26,235 nucleotides of DNA from NCBI GenBank assembly GCA_030745285.1, contig JASLOV010000004.1, positions 1-26,235 on the forward strand. The letters run 5' to 3'. Each line of letters opens with the position of its first letter. Positions within the stretch are counted from its first letter, which is position 1. This DNA is from Dehalococcoidia bacterium. Lineage in GTDB: Bacteria; Chloroflexota; Dehalococcoidia; UBA2979. The notes beneath the pieces are model-generated. The model was not told the origin of the DNA. It was given only the letters and a program-made list of their open reading frames with translations, and made no database searches. The position numbers and the translations under genes were made by a program. This document shows, piece by piece, positions 1 through 6,962 of this stretch.

Positions 1-1488
1 CACGCCGCCGACGGCTACGCACGTGCCACCGGGCGCGTCGGCGTGGCGGCCGTGACGGCCGGACCAGGCGTGACGGACGCCATCACCGGCGTCGCCAATG
101 CCTATCGCGCCGGCAGCCCGATGATCCTGATCGGCGGCGCAGCTCCGATCCGCACCGCCGGCCGCGGCGCGCTCCAGGAGATGGAGCAGGTCGAGATGTT
201 CCGCCCGATCACCAAGTGGGCGACCACGATCCAGAGCACTGACCGCATCGCCGAGTCGCTGGCCGACTGCTACCGCATCGCCCTCTCCGGCCGGCCCGGC
301 CCGGTCTACGTGGAGGCCCCCACGGACGTGCTGTTCGGCCGCGTCGACGAAGACGACTTCACGATGCCGAGCAAGTACCGCCACCAGATGCGCAACCCCG
401 CCGACCCAGATGCCATCGCGCGGGCCGCGGAGGCTATCAAGGCCGGCGGACGGCTAGCGATGATGGCCGGCACCCCGATCTTCTGGTCGCGAGCCGACAA
501 GGAGCTGCAGCAGTTCGTGGAGCTGGTCGGCACGCCGATCTACACGAATGAGATGGCCCGAGGCGCGGTCCCCTGGGAGCACCCGCAGAAGGGCAACTGG
601 GCTCGCCGCACCGCCCTTGGCGGGGCCGACGTGATCATCGTCTTCGGCTCGCCGATCGACTTCCGCCTGCGCTTCGGCCAGACCCCCCTCTTCAACCCCG
701 AGGCGATCGTGATCCAGTACGACTACGACGAGGACACGATCGGCAAAAACCGGCCGATCGACATCGGCCTCACGGGCGACGCGAAGACCGTGCTGCAGCA
801 GCTGATCGACGCCATCGGCGACCCGCTGGACCGCGACGAGGAGTGGCTGAAGCAGCTCTCCGAGGAGGAGGCGCAGGCACGCGAGATGCGACGGCCGCTG
901 CTGGAGTCTGACTCAGTGCCGATCCACCCGCTGCGGCTCGTCAACGAGATGGCCGGGTTCGTCGACGACGACACGATCGTCGTGGGGGACGGCGGCGACA
1001 TCGTCGCGAACTCGTCCAAGTACATGCCAATCAATCACCTCGGCCAGTGGTTCGACCCCGGCCCGCTGGGAACGCTGGGCGTCGGCACCGGCTTCTGCAT
1101 GGCGATCAAGGCGACGAACCCGGACAAGCGCATCCTGATGGTGAACGGCGACGGCGCCTTCGGCCTCAACGGCTTCGACTTCGACACCCTCGTGCGCTTC
1201 GACCTGCCGGTCGTCTCGGTGGTCGGCAACGACCGCCAGTGGGGGCAGATCGCCGTCGGCCAGGTGCGCCAGTACGGCGAGGACCGCCAGGTCGCGACGA
1301 AGCTCGCGGACAACACCCGCTACGACAAGGTGGTCGAGGCGCTGGGCGGCTACGGCGAGTTCGTCACGGAGCCGGACGAGATCGCGCCCGCCATCCAGCG
1401 CGCGTTCGACTCCGGCAAGCCGGCCTGCGTGAACGTGATCATGGACGACCGTCCGCCGGGGGTCGAAGGCGGCTACTCCTTCATGTAG
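1..1488 (+). CDS. ThDP-dependent enzyme, acetolactate synthase / 2-hydroxyacyl-CoA lyase-like (5' end outside window)
   Basis: The frame is open from base 1, so the N-terminus, including the catalytic Glu of the pyrimidine domain, lies outside the window; 495 residues are visible. The sequence begins inside the Pyr domain (ADGYARATG, then TAGPGVTDAITG). A central domain follows, with a GSPIDFRLRFG segment. The C-terminal PP domain carries the ThDP/Mg motif GDGAFGLNGFDFDTL and ends in VGND rather than the usual NN pair. Family members condense or cleave 2-keto or 2-hydroxyacyl compounds using thiamine diphosphate and Mg2+. The DFRLRFG segment and the lack of an adjacent ilvN/ilvH-type regulatory subunit make a 2-hydroxyacyl-CoA lyase or benzaldehyde-lyase-like enzyme more likely than biosynthetic IlvB, but the substrate cannot be read from sequence. 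A hairpin follows the stop codon. Confidence 0.9.
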   Translation, partial: HAADGYARATGRVGVAAVTAGPGVTDAITGVANAYRAGSPMILIGGAAPIRTAGRGALQEMEQVEMFRPITKWATTIQSTDRIAESLADCYRIALSGRPGPVYVEAPTDVLFGRVDEDDFTMPSKYRHQMRNPADPDAIARAAEAIKAGGRLAMMAGTPIFWSRADKELQQFVELVGTPIYTNEMARGAVPWEHPQKGNWARRTALGGADVIIVFGSPIDFRLRFGQTPLFNPEAIVIQYDYDEDTIGKNRPIDIGLTGDAKTVLQQLIDAIGDPLDRDEEWLKQLSEEEAQAREMRRPLLESDSVPIHPLRLVNEMAGFVDDDTIVVGDGGDIVANSSKYMPINHLGQWFDPGPLGTLGVGTGFCMAIKATNPDKRILMVNGDGAFGLNGFDFDTLVRFDLPVVSVVGNDRQWGQIAVGQVRQYGEDRQVATKLADNTRYDKVVEALGGYGEFVTEPDEIAPAIQRAFDSGKPACVNVIMDDRPPGVEGGYSFM

Positions 1489-1523
1489 CCCGCGCCCGTG
1501 CGCTCCTTCAGAGCTCGAACAGC

Positions 1524-1551
1524 ACAGTGGCGGCCTGCGGGCGGCCACTGT
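1524..1551 (+). terminator. Hairpin terminator after the ThDP enzyme gene
   Basis: ACAGTGGC at 1524-1531 pairs with GCCACTGT at 1544-1551. An inner GCC/GGC pair encloses a TGCG tetraloop, with one G-G mismatch between the stems. It lies 36 nt after the stop codon at 1488. Only a short T-containing stretch (TCTTT near 1562) follows, so intrinsic termination strength is uncertain. Confidence 0.5.
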
Positions 1552-1572
1552 TCCGTCACCGTCTTTCGTACA

Positions 1573-1601
1573 TTGTTCGAGACTGCGCTCTCCCCTAGCA
1601 T
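1573..1601 (+). promoter_or_regulatory. Promoter with -10 abutting the start codon (leaderless)
   Basis: TTGTTC (1573-1578), a 17-bp spacer, then TAGCAT (1596-1601). Six bases (ctgccc) separate the -10 from ATG 1608, so initiation about 7 nt downstream of the -10 would fall on the start codon. No Shine-Dalgarno sequence is visible in that space. Confidence 0.5.
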
Positions 1602-1607
1602 CTGCCC

Positions 1608-1922
1608 ATGGCACTGGACGAAAAACTCGCCGGCGAATGCGCGGACTGGGTCGCCGAACAGATGACCGAGGAGTTCGGGGGCTTCATCGCTGCCGAACTG
1701 ATCGACCTGATCATGGAGCAGGAAGAGAAGCTCCGCGTCGAACACGACGACCCGCAGATGGACCACCGCACGATGTCCGAGCGGCTGATGCCCAACCTCG
1801 AGGAGGAGGGCGTCCCGATCAAGGAGGGCGCCGTCAGCCGCGAACTGGTCGAAGAGATCCTCAACTGGGAGGACGAGTTCCGCGGCCTAGCCGGCCAGCC
1901 TCGCAACGTCAGGCGCTCATAG
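1608..1922 (+). CDS. Small acidic protein of unknown function
   Basis: A 104-residue protein that I do not recognise. It is rich in Glu and Asp (segments such as EEFGGFIAAELIDLIMEQEE) and probably largely alpha-helical, with a few Arg at the extreme C-terminus. I see no signal peptide, membrane segment or Cys motif, so it is likely cytosolic. This frame was chosen over the overlapping plus-strand frame because that one gives an Arg/Gly/Pro-rich translation typical of a shifted frame in GC-rich DNA. The ATG sits 7 bases after a TAGCAT hexamer and has no ribosome-binding site, suggesting a leaderless mRNA. It is convergent with the endonuclease IV gene, with a gap of about 30 bp. Confidence 0.7.
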   Translation: MALDEKLAGECADWVAEQMTEEFGGFIAAELIDLIMEQEEKLRVEHDDPQMDHRTMSERLMPNLEEEGVPIKEGAVSRELVEEILNWEDEFRGLAGQPRNVRRS

Positions 1923-1951
1923 CCGTAGTCTCGTAACCGAGGCCGGGTAGC

Positions 1952-2824
1952 CTACCCCGGCGAGGCGTCCCGGATCTTCTTCAACCGGTTGACGTTCTCC
2001 AGGTCGGGACCGTCGCCGTCGATGCCCGGCACCTCCAGCAGCCACGCCCGCCCGCGCAGTGCCGGCTGCTCCATCATCACGTGGAACCCGTCCGTGCCGA
2101 TGTGGCCGTCGCCGATGTTGTCGTGGCGGTCGCGTCGGCCGCCCAGCTCCATCATCGAGTCGTTGGCGTGCAGCACGGCGAGGTGGTCCAGCCCGATTTC
2201 ACGGTCGAACTCGTCCAGCACCTCTTCGATCGCCTGCTTGTCGGCGAGGTCGTAGCCGGCCGCGAAGGCGTGGCAGGTGTCGAGGCAGACCTGCAGCCGC
2301 GGTGAATCGACGGCCTTGAGGATCGCACCCAGCTCGCTGAACTGACTGCCGATCACGCCGCCCTGCCCGGCCGCGTTCTCCAGCGCCAGCACGGCATCGC
2401 CCGGTGAGTCATCGAGGATGCCCGTCAGCGCCTTCACGACCTGCTCGAACATCGTCTCGAAGCCGCGACCCTGGTGGGAGCCGGTGTGCAGGATCACGCC
2501 GTCCGCCGCGATCGCATCGGCCACGGTCAGCCCGTTCACGACGCAGTCCGTGGAACGCTCCAGCAGCGCCGGGTCGTCCGTGGCCAGGTTCGCCAGGTAG
2601 ATGTTGTGCAGCCACACCTCGCCCACGGTGGAGGCGGCGTGGGCCTCGCGGAACCTCTCGATTACCTCGGGCTTGTGCTGGGTCTTGCGCCACGTGCGGT
2701 TGTTGGAACCGAACGTCATCAACGCCTCAGCCTCGATCGCCTCAGCCCGCTCGATGGCGTTGAAGATCCCGCCCGACGACGAGACAAAGGCCCCGATCTG
2801 CGTATCCGGCGATGTGTCAGCCAT
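1952..2824 (-). CDS. nfo: Endonuclease IV (AP endonuclease)
   Basis: A 290-residue Zn-dependent apurinic/apyrimidinic endonuclease of base excision repair, cleaving 5' to abasic sites in a TIM-barrel fold. All nine expected metal ligands can be placed: H73 (WLHNIYLANL), H113 (ILHTGSH), E149 (LALENAAGQGG), D182 and H185 (CLDTCHAF), H219 (LHANDS), D232 and H234 (DRHDNIGDGHIG) and E264 (LLEVPG). The length matches the bacterial family and nothing looks truncated. The start ATG is preceded by an extended -10-like element only 6 nt upstream. It faces the small unknown gene convergently; the 2825-3077 interval separates it from a divergent ferredoxin gene. Confidence 0.96.
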   Translation of the reverse strand: MADTSPDTQIGAFVSSSGGIFNAIERAEAIEAEALMTFGSNNRTWRKTQHKPEVIERFREAHAASTVGEVWLHNIYLANLATDDPALLERSTDCVVNGLTVADAIAADGVILHTGSHQGRGFETMFEQVVKALTGILDDSPGDAVLALENAAGQGGVIGSQFSELGAILKAVDSPRLQVCLDTCHAFAAGYDLADKQAIEEVLDEFDREIGLDHLAVLHANDSMMELGGRRDRHDNIGDGHIGTDGFHVMMEQPALRGRAWLLEVPGIDGDGPDLENVNRLKKIRDASPG

Positions 2825-2830
2825 GGCGGC

Positions 2831-2839
2831 ATGCTACCA
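2831..2839 (-). promoter_or_regulatory. nfo: Extended -10 promoter of nfo (leaderless)
   Basis: On the minus strand the sequence reads TGG TAGCAT, then gccgcc, then the nfo ATG. The hexamer is identical to that upstream of the gene at 1608 and the spacing to the start is the same 6 nt. No convincing -35 was seen. The rest of 2840-3077 shows no gene or structure that I can support. Confidence 0.5.
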
Positions 2840-3077
2840 GCCCCGTACCGGCGGGAACCGCATGAAGGGCCGAGCCCGGCCGAACACTGTGGGAATCCGC
2901 CCACCTGCCGATCACGTCACGCTCGCCACGGTGCTGGTGCTCCAGGAAATGGGACTCGCCGTCGACATCGTCGTCGACCGCCCGCGTCGGTGGTGGCTGC
3001 GGCCCGCGGCGTGCGGCATCATTGCAGGCGCGTGCCAGCATCGGGCTCACGCGAGACTGGTCCGACGGGAGAGTGAG

Positions 3078-3278
3078 ATGAAGATCGAAATCGACCGCGG
3101 CGCATGCGTGAAGAGCGGCCAGTGCATCTACCTGCACCCGGAGCTGTACGCGCTCGACGCCGAGGACTTCCCGAAAACGACGGTGGAGTCCATCGGCGAC
3201 GATCTGATTGAGGGTGCGGAGGAGTCGGTCGAACTCTGCCCGGCGAGCGCGCTCGCGCTCGTCGCCAAGGCTGACTGA
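3078..3278 (+). CDS. Ferredoxin, single-cluster [3Fe-4S] type
   Basis: A 66-residue ferredoxin. The cluster motif is C-V-K-S-G-Q-C near residues 10-16, with the distal Cys-Pro (LCPASAL) near residue 56. The position that carries the second Cys of [4Fe-4S] ferredoxins holds a non-Cys residue, as in the [3Fe-4S] or modified-ligand ferredoxins that feed electrons to cytochromes P450 and similar oxygenases. The frame is open far upstream (to about 2601), but the ferredoxin fold begins at MKIEIDRG and a GGGAGAGTGAG purine tract precedes ATG 3078, so this start is used. No P450 or reductase gene is adjacent; its partner is unknown. Confidence 0.88.
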   Translation: MKIEIDRGACVKSGQCIYLHPELYALDAEDFPKTTVESIGDDLIEGAEESVELCPASALALVAKAD

Positions 3279-3350
3279 GCCGCGCTCGATCACCGGCAAC
3301 TGTGGGCTAGCCGCCGCGACCGCGGGGCGTTTGCCGCCGCATTTGGCCGA

Positions 3351-3359
3351 TGCTAGAGT
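3351..3359 (+). promoter_or_regulatory. Extended -10 promoter of the four-cluster ferredoxin
   Basis: TGC followed by TAGAGT. The predicted start site near 3366 leaves a leader of about 30 nt that contains the AGAGGGG ribosome-binding sequence. Confidence 0.4.
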
Positions 3360-3395
3360 CGACCCAGACTGAAATCGCAAGAGGGGTTCGACCCG

Positions 3396-3920
3396 TTGGC
3401 GTACAAGATCATCGAAACCTGCATCGGGTGCACGGCCTGCGTGAAGAAGTGCCCGACCGACGCCATTTCCGGCGTTCGCAACGAACTCCACATTATCAAC
3501 CCGGTGCTGTGCATCGACTGTGGCGCCTGCGGCGCCGTCTGCCCGCCCGAGTCGATCCTCGACGACATCGGCGATGTCTGCCGCACGTTCCCACGCCGCG
3601 AGCTGCCGCTGGCGAAGATCATCGAGGTCAACTGCATCGGCTCCGGCTGCGAACTCTGCATCGCCGTCTGTCCGTTCGACGCGCTCTCGTTGCAGGACGC
3701 GCCCAACAGCCACGACTTCTTCGGCATCTCGGTCGTCGATCCCAAGCGCTGCACCGGCTGCCGCCTCTGCGAGCAGTCGTGTGGCTGGAGCGCGATCTAC
3801 ATCGACCCGCCGCGGGAGATGCTGAAGAAGCGCGTCTATCCCGAAGAGATCCTCACCCCCAAGAAGGGCCGAGGCGTCACGGCCGCCCGCGAACGTCAGG
3901 CCGAGACCGCCGCAACATAG
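3396..3920 (+). CDS. Polyferredoxin with four [4Fe-4S] cluster motifs
   Basis: A 174-residue soluble iron-sulfur protein. Four cysteine sets are visible: C9/C12/C15/C19-Pro, C39/C42/C45/C49-Pro, C80/C85/C88/C92-Pro (first spacing widened to Cx4C) and C119/C122/C125/C129-Gly. The pattern is of two fused 2[4Fe-4S] ferredoxin units joined by a linker around residues 52-78. The basic C-terminal tail (about 140-174) lacks Cys. It probably acts as an electron wire between a dehydrogenase and an acceptor; the partner is not evident locally. The TTG start is chosen because AGAGGGG lies about 10 nt upstream and the fold begins at once (AYKIIETCIGC). A promoter-like TGC-TAGAGT lies about 40 nt upstream. 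Confidence 0.88.
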   Translation: MAYKIIETCIGCTACVKKCPTDAISGVRNELHIINPVLCIDCGACGAVCPPESILDDIGDVCRTFPRRELPLAKIIEVNCIGSGCELCIAVCPFDALSLQDAPNSHDFFGISVVDPKRCTGCRLCEQSCGWSAIYIDPPREMLKKRVYPEEILTPKKGRGVTAARERQAETAAT

Positions 3921-4036
3921 ACCCCGCCACCGCGACCGCTGCCCTCCCGGCACACCGGCGACCGCCCTCTCGCCGCGCGGCGTTCACGGGCCGTGGACAA
4001 GCACGTGGACTGTGACCACCGATCGCGGGGTCTCGT

Positions 4037-4045
4037 TGCTACGCT
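4037..4045 (+). promoter_or_regulatory. dut: Extended -10 promoter of dut
   Basis: TGC followed by TACGCT, predicting a transcription start near 4052. This is downstream of the only upstream GTG in the dut frame (3993), which argues against that GTG as the start. A GAGGAG ribosome-binding sequence lies at 4081-4086 inside the predicted leader. Confidence 0.4.
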
Positions 4046-4094
4046 TCGCACGACCTGTTCTGCCGACCGGGCCCCGCCCCGAGGAGACTCCGCC

Positions 4095-4571
4095 ATCCCA
4101 ACCGCCCCCACCGCCTCCGACACGTCCGTCGACGAGCCGCTGGAGCTGCGCTTCGTGCGGCTGCGCACGGGGGCGCTGGTGCCGGAGCGCCAGACACCGC
4201 TCGCCAGCGGCTTCGACCTCCACGCCTGCCTCGATGGCGGCAGCCTGACCATCGGCCAGTCGCCGCTGAGCGTACCGACCGGGATCGCAATCGCGCCCCC
4301 GCCCGGCGCGGACGTGCAGATCCGCCCTCGCTCCGGCCTGTTCGCACGCGGCGTAATCGGGATGCTCGGCACCATCGACGCCGACTATCGTGGCGAGCTG
4401 CACGTCACGCTCTACTGCCTGCCGGAGACGGGCAGCTTCGAGGTGAATGACGGCGACCGCGTCGCCCAGCTCGTCGTCTCGCGCCTTGCGGCGGTGACAT
4501 GGTGCGAGGCGAAGTCGCTGGACGAGACGGAACGCGGGGCGGGGGGCCACGGCTCCACGGGCGTGAGTTGA
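4095..4571 (+). CDS. dut: dUTP diphosphatase (dUTPase)
   Basis: Trimeric dUTPase, hydrolysing dUTP to dUMP and PPi to keep uracil out of DNA. All five family motifs are present in order: SGFDLHA (1), RPRSGLFARG (2, catalytic loop Ser), GTIDADYRGEL (3, with the catalytic Asp), GDRVAQLVV (4) and the glycine-rich C-terminal arm RGAGGHGSTG (5). In motif 5 a His replaces the usual Phe that stacks on uracil. The start is uncertain. The frame has a GTG at 3993 giving a low-complexity extension that would precede the predicted transcription start, whereas GAGGAG at 4081-4086 is optimally spaced from an ATC codon at 4095. I chose the ATC provisionally (158 aa); no ATG, GTG or TTG lies between 3993 and the start of the fold. 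Confidence 0.9.
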   Translation: MPTAPTASDTSVDEPLELRFVRLRTGALVPERQTPLASGFDLHACLDGGSLTIGQSPLSVPTGIAIAPPPGADVQIRPRSGLFARGVIGMLGTIDADYRGELHVTLYCLPETGSFEVNDGDRVAQLVVSRLAAVTWCEAKSLDETERGAGGHGSTGVS

Positions 4572-4611
4572 GCGCGACCGCCACCGGTCCGTGACCTGCG
4601 CCGGGCAAAGC

Positions 4612-4638
4612 GAGAGCGGGCCTACGAGGCCCGCTCTC
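4612..4638. terminator. Perfect 11-bp hairpin between convergent genes
   Basis: GAGAGCGGGCC (4612-4622), loop TACGA, then GGCCCGCTCTC (4628-4638): a perfect 11-bp GC-rich stem with a 5-nt loop. It lies between the ends of dut (plus) and the aquaporin gene (minus), as expected of a bidirectional terminator. Neither side has a strong T tract. Confidence 0.6.
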
Positions 4639-4642
4639 TAAA

Positions 4643-4683
4643 CCATCATCTGCCGGCGGCGGGGGTATTTCGGCAGATGTTGG
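4643..4683. repeat. Second inverted repeat, 13-bp arms with one mismatch
   Basis: CCATCATCTGCCG at 4643-4655 pairs with CGGCAGATGTTGG at 4671-4683, with one mismatch. The loop is 15 nt and G-rich (gcggcgggggtattt). It follows directly after the 4612-4638 hairpin. It may be a second terminator stem or an mRNA 3'-end stabiliser. The remaining 4684-4757 shows nothing recognisable. Confidence 0.5.
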
Positions 4684-4757
4684 TCTCAGAAGGGAAGTGG
4701 GTGCGCCAGCGCTCTGCGCGGCGCTCGCCTCGGCATCAGATCACGCCATCGTTCTCC

Positions 4758-5468
4758 TCATGCCGCTGACCCGGCGGACACGCCCTCTGGTCGGTCCGCC
4801 TCGTCCATGAACGCGTGGTGATAGAGCAGTGCGGCCAGCACCGCGCCGACGATGGGCCCGACCCAGTAGACGAAGTGGTCGTCCCAGAAGCCGTTGACGA
4901 GGGCGGGGCCGAGCGAGCGGGCGGGGTTCATCGCGGCGCCCGTCAGCGGGCCGCCGGCGAGGATGTCCATCGTCAGCACGAGGCCGATGGCCAGGCCGCC
5001 GATGTTCGGGCGGCGCGAGTCGAGCGCCGTGCCAAAGACCGCGAGCATGAGGAAGGCGGTGAGAATCGCCTCGATCGCGATCGCCTGCGCGACGCTGGTG
5101 CCGGCTCCGAGCACCGGCGCGCCGAGGTGTACCCCGGGGGCATCGATGCGAATGTCCGGCAGCAGCAGGGCGAGCCCGGCGGCGGCGATGATTGCACCGA
5201 CGACCTGAGCGATGATGTAGGCGACGGTCTCAAGGTGGTCCAGGCGGCGGGTCACCCACAGGCCGAGCGTGAGTGCCGGATTGAAGAGCCCACCGGAGAT
5301 GTACCCCATCGCTGAGACCATCGTCCCGATCGCCAGTCCATGGGCGAGCGCCACGGCAACGATGTTGCCGCCACTCATGATCACGGACCCCGCGCCGATG
5401 AATATCAGGGCGAAAGAGCCGACGGCTTCTGCGACGAGCTTTCGCCAGTCGAGATTCTCGAGGTCCAT
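4758..5468 (-). CDS. Aquaporin (MIP family channel)
   Basis: A 236-residue membrane channel with six predicted helices (roughly 10-30, 37-55, 82-104, 125-146, 157-172 and 197-218) and the two half-helix NPA motifs at 63-65 (GGLFNPALT) and 181-183 (GAAMNPARS). Aligning by eye with E. coli AqpZ places the aromatic/arginine filter at H43, I169, A178 and R184. This differs from AqpZ (F-H-T-R) and resembles plant TIPs, as does the segment ILAGGPLTGAAMNPARS. Water plus a small neutral solute such as ammonia or urea is therefore plausible, but this is inference. The ATG has a GAGGG purine run upstream and a sigma70-like promoter. The C-terminal tail (about 222-236) is short and polar. Confidence 0.93.
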   Translation of the reverse strand: MDLENLDWRKLVAEAVGSFALIFIGAGSVIMSGGNIVAVALAHGLAIGTMVSAMGYISGGLFNPALTLGLWVTRRLDHLETVAYIIAQVVGAIIAAAGLALLLPDIRIDAPGVHLGAPVLGAGTSVAQAIAIEAILTAFLMLAVFGTALDSRRPNIGGLAIGLVLTMDILAGGPLTGAAMNPARSLGPALVNGFWDDHFVYWVGPIVGAVLAALLYHHAFMDEADRPEGVSAGSAA

Positions 5469-5519
5469 CCGCCACCCTCAGAGCACTGGTCGAATTCGGG
5501 CCGACCGGCTGATTCGCGT

Positions 5520-5548
5520 AATAGACCATGGAATGGCTAACAAGTCAA
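5520..5548 (-). promoter_or_regulatory. Sigma70-like promoter of the aquaporin gene
   Basis: On the minus strand: TTGACT (5548-5543), a 17-bp spacer, then TCTATT (5525-5520). The predicted start near 5513 gives a leader of about 45 nt. The surrounding 5510-5575 interval is notably AT-richer than its neighbours and also separates this gene from the divergent lipoprotein gene. Confidence 0.55.
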
Positions 5549-5601
5549 CACGTTTGCCTAATTGGATAACTCATCGTCAGACTCCAGCGCCCGGCCCTAC
5601 C

Positions 5602-5632
5602 TTGAACCCAGCCCTGAACCCAGCCCTGATCC
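5602..5632 (+). repeat. 12-bp tandem repeat upstream of the lipoprotein gene
   Basis: TTGAACCCAGCC (5602-5613), CTGAACCCAGCC (5614-5625) and a partial third copy CTGATCC, ending just before ATG 5634. A further isolated CTGAACCCAGGG occurs at 5651-5662 inside the coding region. Confidence 0.6.
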
Positions 5633-5633
5633 G

Positions 5634-6962
5634 ATGCAGCGCGTGCCGATGCTGAACCCAGGGCGGCGATCCGCGCGCCACACCCGGCGAGCATCGAGGC
5701 GGCTGTTCACCGCCATGATCCTCGCGGCCGCCGGCCTCCTCGCGGTCGCGTTCGCCGCATGCAGCGACGGCAGCGACGTCGTGATCGTCGCGATCACCCG
5801 TACGCCGGAGGCGGCGGCGACCACGACGGTGGACGGAGTGCAGTCACCCGGCACCCCCACGGCGGGAACCGCCACGCCGGCGCCCGCTCCGTCGCGTACC
5901 GTCCCGCCGAAGCCGGACAACGTCTTCGCCGGCGCCAATCTGCTGGTGCCGTACCTCGTGGGCGGCGCAGCCGACACCAACCACTGCCTGCCGGCGCTCA
6001 CAGAGCGCTGGGAGCTCGACCAGAGCCGAGAGATCGAATGCGCCACGGCCGACCTCGACGGCGACGGTGAAACCGAGTTCGTGCTCCGCGTCGCGCTCGA
6101 CGAGTCCGGGCCGGGGGATGTCTGGTTCTTCGGCAGTGTCGTCGATGGCCGGCGCCTGCTCGGCTCGGCGCGGTCGTTCGCGGGGTCGGTGCTCTCAGAC
6201 GTCCGCATCGTCGCGGTCGATGACCTCACCGGGGACGGCCTGGCAGAGGTAGTCGTCAGCTCCGAGAACTGCGGCGCCGCCACCTGCACAACGGGCTTCC
6301 TGATCATGAGCGGCCATCGCGGCGGCTTTGAGAATCTGGCGCCGGAAGACATCGCGCTGGAGGGCGCCGAGACGCCCACCGTCGACGACGTGACGGGTGA
6401 CGGCCTGCTCGACCTCGTGGTCCAGGGCGGCGCGGTTACCAGCGCCGGGGCCGGGCCGCCGCGACAGCTTGAGCGGCGCCTGTACTGGTCCGGGCTGCGC
6501 TTCTTCGTCGTCGATCAGCAGCAGCCCGCTCGCTACCTGATTCATGCCATTGCCGATGCCGATGCGCTGTTCGCCTCGGCCGACTGGGCCGCCGCTCACG
6601 AGCGCTACCTCTCCATTGCCGTCGACCAGACCCTCGACGACTGGAGGCTCCAGGCGGGCGAGACGCCGGGACGCGACGAGCTCGCCGCCTACGCCGTCTT
6701 CCGCGCCGGGCTCGCCTCGCTCCGCGCGGGCGACGTGGCGGCGGCGATGGCCGAACTCGAGCGCTCGTTCGACGAACACCCGACATCGCTGCTCGGCGTC
6801 TCCGCGGCGGTCTATCTCAACGGCCTGCAGACCGGCCGCACGACGACCGAGTCCTGCGCCGCCACGGAGACCTTCCTGCGCACCCGCGGCGCGCTCTTCG
6901 CTCGCATCTGGAACTACGGCTACGCCAACCCGGAGCACACGATCGCGGGCATCTGCCGCTAG
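5634..6962 (+). CDS. Lipoprotein with FG-GAP/VCBS-like repeats
   Basis: A 442-residue predicted exported lipoprotein. The N-terminus is very basic and contains SRRLFTA, close to the Tat consensus S-R-R-x-F-L-K. A hydrophobic stretch follows, then FAAC, a lipobox-like site with C43. Next is a Thr/Pro/Ala-rich linker of about 50 residues. The body has three Asp-rich loops (DLDGDGETE near 140, DDLTGDGLAE near 196, DDVTGDGLLD near 251), each followed by a short hydrophobic strand, as in calcium-binding FG-GAP repeats. The C-terminal third is helical with TPR-like character. ATG 5634 was chosen over a TTG at 5562 that would sit in the promoter region; ATG 5649 is also possible. The gene ends tail-to-tail with the MFS gene, both stop codons sharing CTAG. 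The role is unknown, presumably cell surface. Confidence 0.75.
   Translation: MQRVPMLNPGRRSARHTRRASRRLFTAMILAAAGLLAVAFAACSDGSDVVIVAITRTPEAAATTTVDGVQSPGTPTAGTATPAPAPSRTVPPKPDNVFAGANLLVPYLVGGAADTNHCLPALTERWELDQSREIECATADLDGDGETEFVLRVALDESGPGDVWFFGSVVDGRRLLGSARSFAGSVLSDVRIVAVDDLTGDGLAEVVVSSENCGAATCTTGFLIMSGHRGGFENLAPEDIALEGAETPTVDDVTGDGLLDLVVQGGAVTSAGAGPPRQLERRLYWSGLRFFVVDQQQPARYLIHAIADADALFASADWAAAHERYLSIAVDQTLDDWRLQAGETPGRDELAAYAVFRAGLASLRAGDVAAAMAELERSFDEHPTSLLGVSAAVYLNGLQTGRTTTESCAATETFLRTRGALFARIWNYGYANPEHTIAGICR

Noticed and set aside
2601..3077. N-terminal extension of the [3Fe-4S] ferredoxin
   Set aside because: The frame happens to be open, but it runs antisense through nfo and gives no protein-like sequence; a purine-rich ribosome-binding site marks ATG 3078.
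2817..3953. Minus-strand frame of 378 codons opposite the ferredoxin genes
   Set aside because: The plus strand has five Cys cluster motifs in two ferredoxins; the antisense frame has no recognisable features.
3993..4094. GTG 3993 as dUTPase start
   Set aside because: The extension is low-complexity, has no ribosome-binding site, and precedes the predicted transcription start; kept only as an alternative.
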